This document shows positions 41,112 to 49,390 of a stretch of 52,651 nucleotides of DNA, one piece after another (within the stretch, counting starts at the first letter, position 1; each line of letters begins with the position of its first letter). The translations under genes and the position numbers were made by a program. Location of the stretch: NCBI GenBank assembly GCA_947168625.1, contig CAMVMQ010000002.1, positions 1-52,651 of the forward strand, read 5' to 3'. The notes under the pieces are model-generated. The model was not told the origin of the DNA. It saw only the letters and a program-made list of their open reading frames with translations, and made no database searches. The stretch is from an uncultured Caryophanales bacterium. GTDB taxonomy: Bacteria > Bacillota_I > Bacilli_A > RF39 > UBA660.

Positions 41112-42560
41112 ATGAAAAAACATAGTTTATTTAAGGTAATATTAATTGTTTTAGGGGTACTTGTTTGTTTAAGTGGATTGTTTGCAATATTAGGGCTTGT
41201 AGGTGTTAAGGTTTTTGAAAACTTTAAGATGATACCTTTAGGTGATACATTTTTAAACTTTGTACAGTCATTCTATTATTTCTTTGATACGTTTGTATTT
41301 TTAATGGTACTTGGAGCATTTTATGCAGTTCTTAATAAAATACCTGCTTATAAGAAGTTAATAGATAATATTGCGCAAAAAGTTAAAGTACATAGTAAAT
41401 TGTTTGTATTTATTACTACTGTTTTATTTGCTATACTTACTTCTGTTACTGGACTAATCAATGTACTTATGGTTTTTGTTCCATTTGTTATTGCAATTAT
41501 TTTACTTCTTGGCTATGATAAGCTTGTTGCTATCAGTTCAACTATTGTTGCTATGTTAGTAGGTTTTATGGGTGGCATATTTGTTACTTTTAGGGATGCT
41601 AATAGTTACTATGGTTATGCATCAACAACATTTTCTAAATTCGTTGGTGTAAAGATGTATGCTAATTTGGTACCACAATTAATTATTTTAGTTTTAGGTA
41701 CTACACTTTTAATTTTATTTATTAATAAATATATGAAAAGTGTTCAAGACAAAAAAGTTAAATACGAATTAAATGATAGTGATGAAGTTATTGTTTCTGA
41801 AGTAAAAGGAGACTATAAGACAATTAAGACATGGCCACTTATTATTATTCTTGCATTTATCTTTGTTATTTTAGTACTTGGATATATGCCTTGGAATGAT
41901 TTATTTGGTATTAAATGTTTTGATAAATTTGATGAATGGTTAAAAGGCCTTTCTATAGGTGATTTTGCAGTTATTCCAAGTGTTTTATCAGGATATTTAT
42001 ATTCATTTGGTTCGTGGGCAAGTTTGGGCTCTTATATGTGCATCATTATTACTTTAATCATCTTTACGATTATAATTGAGATTATTTATCGTGTTAAATT
42101 TGATGAATTGTTTGATGATTTTATGTCTGGTGCTAAAAAGATGATGCCTATGGTATTCTTAGTTGCTATATCATATGCAATACTTGTTTGTGCTTATAAC
42201 TTTGAGTTTATGTCTAATTTAATTACTTTAATTGGTGATAAGATTGGTATGAACTTAGTTACTAGTTCGTTACTTAGTGTGCTTGGTACATTATTCCATA
42301 ACGATTTATATTATACTGTTTCTGGAGTATTTGCTAATATTAATAGTTTTGCTGATGATTCACTATTATCTACATATGCTTTGACTTATCAAAGTATATA
42401 TGGACTTGTTAGTGTTATCGCACCAACTAGTTTACTAGTTATCTTTGCACTTAAGTATTTTGATGTTCCATATACTTCATGGGTTAAGTATATATGGAGA
42501 TTTGTATTAATGTTATTCTTACTTGTAATTTTAGTATTACTTGTTCTTTCATTAATATAA
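41112..42560 (+). CDS. Predicted ion-transporter-superfamily permease (YfcC-like)
   Basis: This is a ~482-residue integral membrane protein with about twelve hydrophobic helices and two inverted halves. Each half has a re-entrant-type loop (TSVTGLINVLMVFVPF; LGTLFHNDLYYTVSGVF) reminiscent of the ion-transporter (IT) superfamily that includes YfcC, dicarboxylate and AbgT carriers. The substrate is unknown; amino acids or peptides are typical for YfcC. AGGAGG precedes ATG 41112. The small gene at 42627 follows after a terminator. Confidence 0.6.
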   Translation: MKKHSLFKVILIVLGVLVCLSGLFAILGLVGVKVFENFKMIPLGDTFLNFVQSFYYFFDTFVFLMVLGAFYAVLNKIPAYKKLIDNIAQKVKVHSKLFVFITTVLFAILTSVTGLINVLMVFVPFVIAIILLLGYDKLVAISSTIVAMLVGFMGGIFVTFRDANSYYGYASTTFSKFVGVKMYANLVPQLIILVLGTTLLILFINKYMKSVQDKKVKYELNDSDEVIVSEVKGDYKTIKTWPLIIILAFIFVILVLGYMPWNDLFGIKCFDKFDEWLKGLSIGDFAVIPSVLSGYLYSFGSWASLGSYMCIIITLIIFTIIIEIIYRVKFDELFDDFMSGAKKMMPMVFLVAISYAILVCAYNFEFMSNLITLIGDKIGMNLVTSSLLSVLGTLFHNDLYYTVSGVFANINSFADDSLLSTYALTYQSIYGLVSVIAPTSLLVIFALKYFDVPYTSWVKYIWRFVLMLFLLVILVLLVLSLI

Positions 42561-42573
42561 TATATTAAAAATT

Positions 42574-42599
42574 AGATGTCTCTTAGGAGATATCTTTTT
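42574..42599 (+). terminator. Terminator after the permease gene
   Basis: AGATGTCTC and GAGATATCT pair (one G-T) with T5 after. Confidence 0.65.
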
Positions 42600-42626
42600 G
42601 TTTAAAAATAATAAGGAGGTTTTATT

Positions 42627-42854
42627 ATGAGTGGAATTAGTAAAGAGTATTTAGAAAAATTGAATTTAGAAGAATTAAAAGTATTGTATACTAAATATTT
42701 TAATATGGGGAAAAATATTATTAAATTTGATGTTAATCAAGGGCTTGCTGTTCTTGATATGGCAGATAGTATTGAGTATGAAATTAATCGTAGGAATGAA
42801 AATAATACAATAAAAGTTGATTCTGATATGACTAGATTAAAAAAAATAAATTAA
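42627..42854 (+). CDS. Small helical protein (hypothetical)
   Basis: A 75-residue, charged, soluble protein of predicted helices: ISKEYLEKLNLEELKVLYTKYFNMGK then GLAVLDMADSIEYEINRRNENN. It has no cysteines and no membrane segment. AAGGAGG is a strong ribosome-binding site, and a terminator hairpin follows, so it is a real gene. I do not recognise a family. Confidence 0.65.
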   Translation: MSGISKEYLEKLNLEELKVLYTKYFNMGKNIIKFDVNQGLAVLDMADSIEYEINRRNENNTIKVDSDMTRLKKIN

Positions 42855-42877
42855 GAACTTTAATGAAGTTCTTTTTC
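42853..42877 (+). terminator. Terminator after the small helical protein gene
   Basis: AGAACTT-TAATG-AAGTTCT with T5 after. Confidence 0.7.
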
Positions 42878-42920
42878 TATATATTTAAAATTAATATTAT
42901 AATTACTGGTTATTTTAAGT

Positions 42921-42962
42921 AGAAGACTATGGAGGATTAACTTGTTAATCCGGGTTTAACTA
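42921..42962 (+). repeat. Dispersed hairpin element, copy D
   Basis: AGAAGACTATGGA is followed by hairpin GGATTAAC-TT-GTTAATCC and GGGTTTAAC. The leading motif matches copy A; the GCGxxAGCGG tail is lost. It is ~100 bp before clpC. Confidence 0.65.
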
Positions 42963-42969
42963 TAAATTA

Positions 42970-42998
42970 AAGATTTTTTAGGAAAAAGTCTTTTTTTT
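42970..42998 (+). terminator. Hairpin with T run after element D
   Basis: AGATTTTTT and AAAAAGTCT pair, followed by T8. It could terminate a short transcript carrying element D. Confidence 0.6.
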
Positions 42999-43062
42999 CG
43001 TGTTTAATTTTAGTTAATATATGTCATTATATACATAGAATAGATTTGAAAGGGGATAGAAC

Positions 43063-45372
43063 ATGATTGGTAATTTTAATATAGAGGCACAGAAAATATT
43101 AAAAAATGCAAGGGATGAGATGATTAAACTTGGGCATCCTTATATTGGAACGGAGCATTTATTACTTGCTATTTTGAAGAGTGATACTGATCTTGCTAAT
43201 AAACTTAATGAATATGGTCTAACATATGATAATTTTAAAGATGAATTATGTAAGGTAGTTGGCAAGACAAATAAAAAGAGTGAGTATTTTTTATACACTC
43301 CTTTACTTAGAAAGATAATTGAGAATGCTATTATTGATAGTAAAGAAAATAATAACGGTGAGGTAACTGAAGAACATTTATTTTATGCTATGCTTGATGA
43401 GGGGGAAGGGATAGCTATAAGATTATTAATTGGTATGAACATTGATATTGAAAGTATGTACGATAACTTTTCTTCTAGTTTAATAAAGAAATCTAATCAT
43501 AGTAATAAAAGAAAATTACTTATTACTGAACTTGGATTTGATATGACTAGTAAAGTCAATGATGGTACTTTTGATCCAGTTATAGGGCGAGATAAAGAAG
43601 TTAAGAGAGTTATGGAGATACTGTGTCGTAGGACTAAAAATAATCCTATTTTAATAGGAGAAGCTGGTGTTGGAAAGACCGCTATTGTGGAAGAGTTAGC
43701 TAGAAGAATTGTTCTTGAGGATGTACCTAATAATTTAATTGGTAAGAGAATAATAGCTCTTGATATGGCGACGATGGTAGCGGGTACTAAATATCGTGGT
43801 GAATTTGAAGAGAGAATGAAAAAGATTGTTAAAGAAGTTGAAGATAATGATAATATTATTTTATTTATTGATGAAATACATACTTTAGTTGGTGCTGGTG
43901 GCGCTGAAGGAGCAATTGATGCTTCAAATATTCTTAAACCTGCTTTAGCTAGAGGAAATATTCATTGTATTGGTGCTACTACTACCAATGAGTATAAGAA
44001 TTTTATTGAACATGATTCGGCTTTGGAGAGAAGATTTCAGAAAGTAATTATAAATGAACCGTCTAGAGAGGAAACTTTAAATATTATTTCTAAATTAAAA
44101 CCAATATATGAAAAATATCATAATGTTATTGTATCTGATGAAGTAATAAAAAACATTGTTGATTTATCTGAAAAGTATATTTTTGATAGAAATAGACCCG
44201 ATAAGGAAATTGACATTTTGGATGAAGTCTGTTCAATGGTCAGTATGAGAATTAGTAAAGATAAAGAAAAAGAAAATAATTTAAGAAAGACACTTTTACT
44301 ATTAGAAAAAGAAAAGAATAGTTATATTATTGATAAACATATTGATAAGGCTTATGACATTAGAAAAAAAGAAACAAAACTTATGTCTTCTTTAAATGAA
44401 TTGGAGCTTAAATCTAATGATAATAAAGGTGTAATTACAGTTAAAGATGTTGCTTATGTTATTAATAGTAGAAGTAATGTACCGGTATATGAAGTTATGG
44501 ATAATCCTTCTCAAAGTATAAATAAACTTAAATCTGATATTAAGAAGCTGATTATAGGGCAGGATAATGCTGTAGACAGTTTATTAGACATGACTAAGAG
44601 AATTAAGTTTGGATGTAATAACAGGGTATATTCGTCTATATTTATTGGACCATCGGGCGTTGGTAAAAGTGCTTTAGCTAAGATATTTGGTTGTTTTCTT
44701 GTTGGGGAAGATAGGTTTATTAGACTTGATTTAAGTGAATATAGTGATAGTTCTTCTGTTAATAAAATTCTTGGTTCTTCTCCTGGGTATGTTGGCTATG
44801 ATGATAATAATAATATTCTTGAAGAGGTAAGAAATAATCCTAATTGTGTTATTCTTTTGGATGAAATTGACAAGGCTCATCCATTAGTGCTTAATTTGCT
44901 TTATCAAATTCTTGATGAGGGTAAAATTAAAAATTCTAAGGGGACTGTTGTTAGATTTGATAATGCAATTATTATTATGACAACAAATGGTAATTATGAA
45001 ACTAATAGTATTGGTTTTAGTAAAAGTAGCGATGGTAGGATAAGTGAAGTAAAAAATATTTTGGGGAATGCTCTAGTTAATAGAATTGATGATATTATTT
45101 TTTTTAATAGACTAAAAGAAGATGATGTTAGGGAAATTATTAATAATAGACTTAATAACCTAAAAAATAGTTATAGTAATATTAATATTTCCTTTACAGA
45201 TAATTTAGTTAATAATATTATTTTAGAATGTAAGTTTGAGCAGTTTGGTGCTAGACGAGTAGAAAAAATTATACAAAGTAAAGTTATTCCAAAAATTATT
45301 GATGCCTTAATTGAAAAAAAGAAAAATGTTTTAATAGATACTATTATTAATAAAGAAAATATCACTATTTAA
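43063..45372 (+). CDS. clpC: ClpC-type AAA+ protease chaperone
   Basis: This 769-residue unfoldase feeds ClpP. It has two N-terminal Clp-N repeats (about 1-145), AAA-1 with GEAGVGKTA and FIDEIHTLVGAGGAEGAID, a middle coiled-coil region (~405-455), and AAA-2 with GPSGVGKSALAK and LLDEIDKAHPLV. The usual ctsR-mcsA-mcsB genes that precede clpC in Bacilli are absent, and no CtsR heptad repeat is evident upstream, so adaptor control must differ. It shares a terminator palindrome with the convergent CapA-like gene. Confidence 0.92.
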   Translation: MIGNFNIEAQKILKNARDEMIKLGHPYIGTEHLLLAILKSDTDLANKLNEYGLTYDNFKDELCKVVGKTNKKSEYFLYTPLLRKIIENAIIDSKENNNGEVTEEHLFYAMLDEGEGIAIRLLIGMNIDIESMYDNFSSSLIKKSNHSNKRKLLITELGFDMTSKVNDGTFDPVIGRDKEVKRVMEILCRRTKNNPILIGEAGVGKTAIVEELARRIVLEDVPNNLIGKRIIALDMATMVAGTKYRGEFEERMKKIVKEVEDNDNIILFIDEIHTLVGAGGAEGAIDASNILKPALARGNIHCIGATTTNEYKNFIEHDSALERRFQKVIINEPSREETLNIISKLKPIYEKYHNVIVSDEVIKNIVDLSEKYIFDRNRPDKEIDILDEVCSMVSMRISKDKEKENNLRKTLLLLEKEKNSYIIDKHIDKAYDIRKKETKLMSSLNELELKSNDNKGVITVKDVAYVINSRSNVPVYEVMDNPSQSINKLKSDIKKLIIGQDNAVDSLLDMTKRIKFGCNNRVYSSIFIGPSGVGKSALAKIFGCFLVGEDRFIRLDLSEYSDSSSVNKILGSSPGYVGYDDNNNILEEVRNNPNCVILLDEIDKAHPLVLNLLYQILDEGKIKNSKGTVVRFDNAIIIMTTNGNYETNSIGFSKSSDGRISEVKNILGNALVNRIDDIIFFNRLKEDDVREIINNRLNNLKNSYSNINISFTDNLVNNIILECKFEQFGARRVEKIIQSKVIPKIIDALIEKKKNVLIDTIINKENITI

Positions 45373-45382
45373 TAGTGATATT
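45358..45382. terminator. Shared hairpin between convergent clpC and CapA-like genes
   Basis: AATATCACTATT-T-AATAGTGATATT has 12-base arms (1-base symmetric centre, so a ~5-base loop). The T-rich tail is on the minus side, so it best serves the CapA-like gene. Confidence 0.6.
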
Positions 45383-46637
45383 ATTCATTATAAGCTTCTT
45401 TTACATACATTGTACTATCTAGACTTGTTATTATATTTTTATAGTTATTATAGATACTTTTATAGTTTGGTAAATATTTTTTTATTAGTGAATTACTGAA
45501 TGGAATTACATGAAAGTCTCGCCATGTATTTTGGTTATAATAGTTATATAGTAGTTCGTTTTCTACATTTTTTATTTTAATACTTTTTTCTCCATCTTTA
45601 ATATCTTTTTCAATGGTTAAATTTGTCATTAATTCGATTGTGCATTTGTAATTTAGACATGTACTTTTATTTTGATATTGTGCGGAAATAAAATTTCCTA
45701 GAGAATAAATGACTAGGGTATCGTCTATCCATGTTACTGGTTGTATTACATGTGGGTGTGTTCCAATTATTAAATCAACTCCTAGTGAAGAAAGGTATGT
45801 AGCCATATCTTTTTCATATTCTGTTGGAATATGAGTATATTCTACTCCCCAGTGCATAGCTACGATTAGAAAGTCAACTTTACTACGAACTTTTTCAATA
45901 TCTTCTTTTACTATTTTTTTATATTCCTGATATTTTGTATCTTTTTTTGGATCATTTATTTTATCGGTATCTGTGGGCCATACATTTACGTAGTATTCTT
46001 TTTCTCTTGGCATTCCATTTGTTCCATATGTATAATTTAACATTGTATAAGTTATGTTATTAGCTTCTTTTATTTTAATTTTTTCTTTTTCTTCATTAGA
46101 ACAGTATGAACCTGATGTTAATACATTTTCTTTTGAATTCCAATATTTACAAGAGTTTTCTACGGCAATAGAGCCGCTATCCATTGTATGATTTGTTGCT
46201 AGGCTTACTAGATTGAACCCAGCATCGATCATGGCATCACCAGCTTCATATGGTGAATTGAATGTTGGATAGTCATTTAATCCTAGTTCTGTACCACCAA
46301 GGATGGTTTCTTGATTATAATAGGCTATATCATAGTTTTTAACTATTTCTTTGATGTTTTCAATCATTGGTTTAAAATCATACCCATTGTAACCTGCTAG
46401 TTTATTCGCATCTTTATAAACTGATGAATGAATAAGATTATCTCCTACGGCTATTAGGGTAGCTTCATAATGTTCATCATTATTCTTTTTTTCAATTATA
46501 CTATTCTCTTTTTTATTTATTGTCTTTTTTATATTCTTGTTATATATAAATACTCCTGATACTGCTAGTAATAATGTTATTATTATTAACGTCATTTTAA
46601 TTCTTTTTTTTATTCTTCTTTTTCTTCTTTTCTTCAT
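45381..46637 (-). CDS. CapA family surface protein (metallophosphatase fold)
   Basis: This 418-residue protein has a very basic N-terminus, one transmembrane helix (about 13-30) and an extracellular CapA domain. Its motifs are VGDNLIHSSVY, YNQETILGG, ATNHTMDSG, VAMHWGVEY and IIGTHPHVIQP...YSLGNFI. These are the metal-binding motifs of the PGA_cap fold of poly-gamma-glutamate CapA/PgsA. No capB/capC genes are nearby, so it may act on another surface polymer. It is the last gene of a minus-strand set with a glycosidase and a repeat protein. Confidence 0.85.
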   Translation of the reverse strand: MKKRRKRRIKKRIKMTLIIITLLLAVSGVFIYNKNIKKTINKKENSIIEKKNNDEHYEATLIAVGDNLIHSSVYKDANKLAGYNGYDFKPMIENIKEIVKNYDIAYYNQETILGGTELGLNDYPTFNSPYEAGDAMIDAGFNLVSLATNHTMDSGSIAVENSCKYWNSKENVLTSGSYCSNEEKEKIKIKEANNITYTMLNYTYGTNGMPREKEYYVNVWPTDTDKINDPKKDTKYQEYKKIVKEDIEKVRSKVDFLIVAMHWGVEYTHIPTEYEKDMATYLSSLGVDLIIGTHPHVIQPVTWIDDTLVIYSLGNFISAQYQNKSTCLNYKCTIELMTNLTIEKDIKDGEKSIKIKNVENELLYNYYNQNTWRDFHVIPFSNSLIKKYLPNYKSIYNNYKNIITSLDSTMYVKEAYNE

Positions 46638-46694
46638 TTTACACTTCCTATAATTAAATTATAGCATAGCTATTAGATAATTGTCTATAATAAA

Positions 46695-46713
46695 GGAAGC
46701 ATTATTTGCTTCC
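46695..46713 (-). terminator. Hairpin between the glycosidase and CapA-like genes
   Basis: GGAAGCA-AATAA-TGCTTCC on the minus strand is followed by TTTATTATAG. It could partly terminate the upstream two genes. Confidence 0.55.
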
Positions 46714-47744
46714 TATGGTATTAATCCCCAACCTGTTACTACATATCTTCCCCCTTGTTTTTTGGCAGCTGGCGGTGGATTATTATATAATTTTTTATTT
46801 ATTACAAGAGATGTTGATTGCCCTCCATCAAGATTAGCGGCGTTGTAAGCTCCGTATCTTAGAAGAATATCAACCATATCTTGAAGACTTGCACCATTTA
46901 TGTAGTTTTCTCCATCTACTACAAGGAATATAATTATACCATCTTGTCTTTGTGCAATTGCTATTCTTGGTGCTTTTCCCCATGGATCTCCAACAATATT
47001 TAATGGTTTTCCATTAACTATAAGGAATGGCCCAAATACCATTGCGTCTATTATATCTTCCTTTAACGCTTCATTTGCGGTTGCATTATGCATTAATTTT
47101 AATTTTCCTTCACTCGTCATACCAATTATTTCATCTCTGTATGTATCTGCTTCTTCTTTGCCCCAAGTTATTTTTCCATCTTGTATGACTGTACCTATTG
47201 GAATATCAGAACCGTAGCCATCATCTTGGAAGCCACCACCGTTTATGCATACAATGCCACCATATCTTTCACACATTGTTAGAATTTTTTCTCCTTTTCC
47301 ACCTATATTAAATTTTTTGGTCGATATTAATCGCACTTTTTCTGGAGCATATATTGCCACTAGATATCCATTAGTACTACCTACTTCGATATTAATTACT
47401 TTATATAAATCATCAGGATTATTTCTAGTCAAAAGTTCTTTTTCATATTTATCTTTGTATTTTGTTTTTTCTTTAGTGTTTATATTTATATTATCAGTAT
47501 TTACATCTTCATCTAATTCTACAAAATAGTTTTTATTCATTATTTCTTCTATTACTTTATCGTTAAAAAACACATTGGCAAAATATTGGTGATGCATTGT
47601 TTTCATTGCGGTTGTTACGTATAGATTTCGAACATATGACCATGGCCCATACATTACAAAGAAACATATTAACGCAAGAAAATCTATTAATATAAATAAA
47701 ATTGTTGTTTTATATATTCTTTTCTTTTGTCTTCTTCTACTCAT
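46713..47744 (-). CDS. Membrane-anchored phosphodiester glycosidase (NAGPA family)
   Basis: This 343-residue protein has one N-terminal transmembrane helix (about 12-32) and a C-terminal NAGPA domain: CINGGGFQDDGYGSDIPIGTVIQDGKI, APRIAIAQRQDGIIIFLVVDG and AANLDGGQSTSLVI. The D-G-G-x-S/T and N-G-G-x-F blocks are characteristic. The human enzyme removes GlcNAc from phosphodiesters, and bacterial members are linked to wall teichoic or exopolysaccharide modification. Its start overlaps the stop of the gene at 47737, so they are translationally coupled. Confidence 0.88.
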   Translation of the reverse strand: MSRRRQKKRIYKTTILFILIDFLALICFFVMYGPWSYVRNLYVTTAMKTMHHQYFANVFFNDKVIEEIMNKNYFVELDEDVNTDNININTKEKTKYKDKYEKELLTRNNPDDLYKVINIEVGSTNGYLVAIYAPEKVRLISTKKFNIGGKGEKILTMCERYGGIVCINGGGFQDDGYGSDIPIGTVIQDGKITWGKEEADTYRDEIIGMTSEGKLKLMHNATANEALKEDIIDAMVFGPFLIVNGKPLNIVGDPWGKAPRIAIAQRQDGIIIFLVVDGENYINGASLQDMVDILLRYGAYNAANLDGGQSTSLVINKKLYNNPPPAAKKQGGRYVVTGWGLIP

Positions 47745-49080
47745 AATTTACCTCAAATGGACTTTCTTTTGTTCCTGAACCTGTATTTGTTATTAGTTCT
47801 TTTTTTATAGAAATTGTTGGTACTATTTTTAGATTAGATGTTGATACTTTGGTATATACTTTGAAGTCGTTTTGCATTGTATAAATCATATTACTATCTT
47901 TTGATATACCTGTAGATAAATAGTAATTAGTGTTGTTTGCATTAAGGATTATATCTCCAATGCTTAGAAGTGATACCTTCGTCTTAATTGTTTCTTCAAG
48001 TACTTTAGTATAATCATAATTGTTGGTATTGTTGTAAATTCCATTTGAATATGATACTTTATTAATTATATTTTTGTATTTTAAACTATTTAAATACGTA
48101 TGATTTAGGTAATAGGCTAATGATCCATAGAGTGTATCATTATGTTGATAGTTTTTATTTGAATATTTATATTTTATTTCTTCATTGTTAATTGTTAAAT
48201 AGTAATCTAGAGATAATTTTATGTTTTCATCTTCTACTTTATATATTCTCCATATGTCATTATCTATCTTTACATATGTTCCTACTAAAGATGATTCTTC
48301 TTCAAAGGTATAAGGATTTTCTTTTGTTCCGTCTCCACTTTTAATTTTAGTATTTTTCTTAATTGTAATTGTTGGCTTTATACCAATAATATCTGTTCCA
48401 TCTGACGTACTTATTTTTCCATCTTTATCTACGCACCAAATATCATTATTATTTGCTTTATTAATTAGATAATAATATTCACCATTATTTAAAAAACTGT
48501 TTGATGCACCAGTATTTACGTAATCATTTATTGATGGCAATGTTATAAGTGTGTCCTCTATTTTGTTTTTGCATGTTATATTTTTTACGTCATCAATAGT
48601 GTCATAACATGTGTTAGTATATGTAAGATATTTATCTGAATTATTTAGTAATTCTTCTAGTATTCCAGTGTTTTTTTCTTTTGCTTTATTAAGCCATTTA
48701 TAAATGTTTTCATTTTTAAAATCTGTAGTATTATTTGCAAGAGAAGTAATGCTATTATCTAGTGATATGACTGTTGTGCCATCAGATGATACTTTGATAA
48801 TTCTCCATAATAAGTTGGAATATGATATGTAATTATTTATTTCATTTCCATAGAAATAATAGTCACCATTTATATTTTTAAAGTTATCATTTCCTTCATT
48901 ATTATTTTTAATTGTATCTTTAATGTATAATACTTCAGCTACTGTATTATTTTCTTTGTATAGTTTTATAAATCTTATTCCATAAAATAAAATGCATGAT
49001 AAGATAAATATTAAGCTTATTAGATTAAATATTTTTTGAATACTTACTTTTTTCTTTTTTTTATTTTCTTTTTTTTTCAC
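47737..49080 (-). CDS. Membrane-anchored protein with two repeated ectodomains (unknown)
   Basis: This is a 447-residue protein. A lysine-rich N-terminus and one transmembrane helix (about 14-36) lead into two repeat units. Each has a strand motif (SNLLWRIIKVSSDG; DNDIWRIYKVEDEN), a tail ending in an I-x-P-T-I-x-I-K-K strand, and a G-x-G-T-K-E-x-P-[YF] closing motif (GDGTKENPYTF; GSGTKESPFEV). Such motifs are common in surface proteins of gut Firmicutes (DUF6273-like), but I cannot name a function. GTG 49080 follows GGGATGAT. It heads an operon with the glycosidase. Confidence 0.7.
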   Translation of the reverse strand: MKKKENKKKKKVSIQKIFNLISLIFILSCILFYGIRFIKLYKENNTVAEVLYIKDTIKNNNEGNDNFKNINGDYYFYGNEINNYISYSNLLWRIIKVSSDGTTVISLDNSITSLANNTTDFKNENIYKWLNKAKEKNTGILEELLNNSDKYLTYTNTCYDTIDDVKNITCKNKIEDTLITLPSINDYVNTGASNSFLNNGEYYYLINKANNNDIWCVDKDGKISTSDGTDIIGIKPTITIKKNTKIKSGDGTKENPYTFEEESSLVGTYVKIDNDIWRIYKVEDENIKLSLDYYLTINNEEIKYKYSNKNYQHNDTLYGSLAYYLNHTYLNSLKYKNIINKVSYSNGIYNNTNNYDYTKVLEETIKTKVSLLSIGDIILNANNTNYYLSTGISKDSNMIYTMQNDFKVYTKVSTSNLKIVPTISIKKELITNTGSGTKESPFEVNYE

Positions 49081-49107
49081 TTCATCATCCCTTCTTCTAC
49101 TGTGTTA

Positions 49108-49136
49108 ATTATATCAAATAAAGGCTATTTTGACAA
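49108..49136 (-). promoter_or_regulatory. Promoter of the surface-protein operon (minus strand)
   Basis: On the minus strand TTGTCA (49136-49131) and TATAAT (49113-49108) are 17 bp apart. Confidence 0.75.
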
Positions 49137-49151
49137 CATTGTAAGAAATAA

Positions 49152-49180
49152 TTTACTAAAATGTTTTTTTTTGTTATAAT
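49152..49180 (+). promoter_or_regulatory. Promoter of the DUF951 gene
   Basis: TTTACT at 49152-49157 and TATAAT at 49175-49180, 17 bp apart, predict transcription start about 49187, at or nine bases before the start codon. Confidence 0.65.
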
Positions 49181-49195
49181 GATAATGTGATTGTT

Positions 49196-49390
49196 ATGGA
49201 ATATAAATTAAATGATAGAGTTATAATGAAAAAGGTTCACCCTTGTGGTAATTATGAATTTGAGATTATAAGATTAGGTGCTGATATTAAAATTAGATGC
49301 ACGAAATGTAATAGAGTAATAATGTTATCGAGGGTTGAATTTAATAAGAGAATTAAGAAGGTGATTTTTTGTGAAAAAGAAGAAAATTAG
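49196..49390 (+). CDS. DUF951 family zinc-ribbon-like protein (YyzM-like)
   Basis: This ~64-residue protein has the DUF951 pattern: KKVHPCGNYEFEIIRLGADIKIRCTKCNRVIMLSRVEFNKRIKKV. Three conserved cysteines (PCG, CTKC) could bind metal and recall RNA-binding beta barrels. In Bacilli it typically neighbours ychF, which is 1.6 kb downstream. An in-frame GTG at 49187 lies at the predicted transcription start, so a leaderless start is possible; ATG 49196 has only GTGAT ahead of it. Confidence 0.8.
   Translation: MEYKLNDRVIMKKVHPCGNYEFEIIRLGADIKIRCTKCNRVIMLSRVEFNKRIKKVIFCEKEEN

Noticed and set aside
42866..43062. Heat-shock operator (CtsR or HrcA/CIRCE) upstream of clpC
   Set aside because: No direct GGTCAAA heptads and no CIRCE inverted repeat could be read there.
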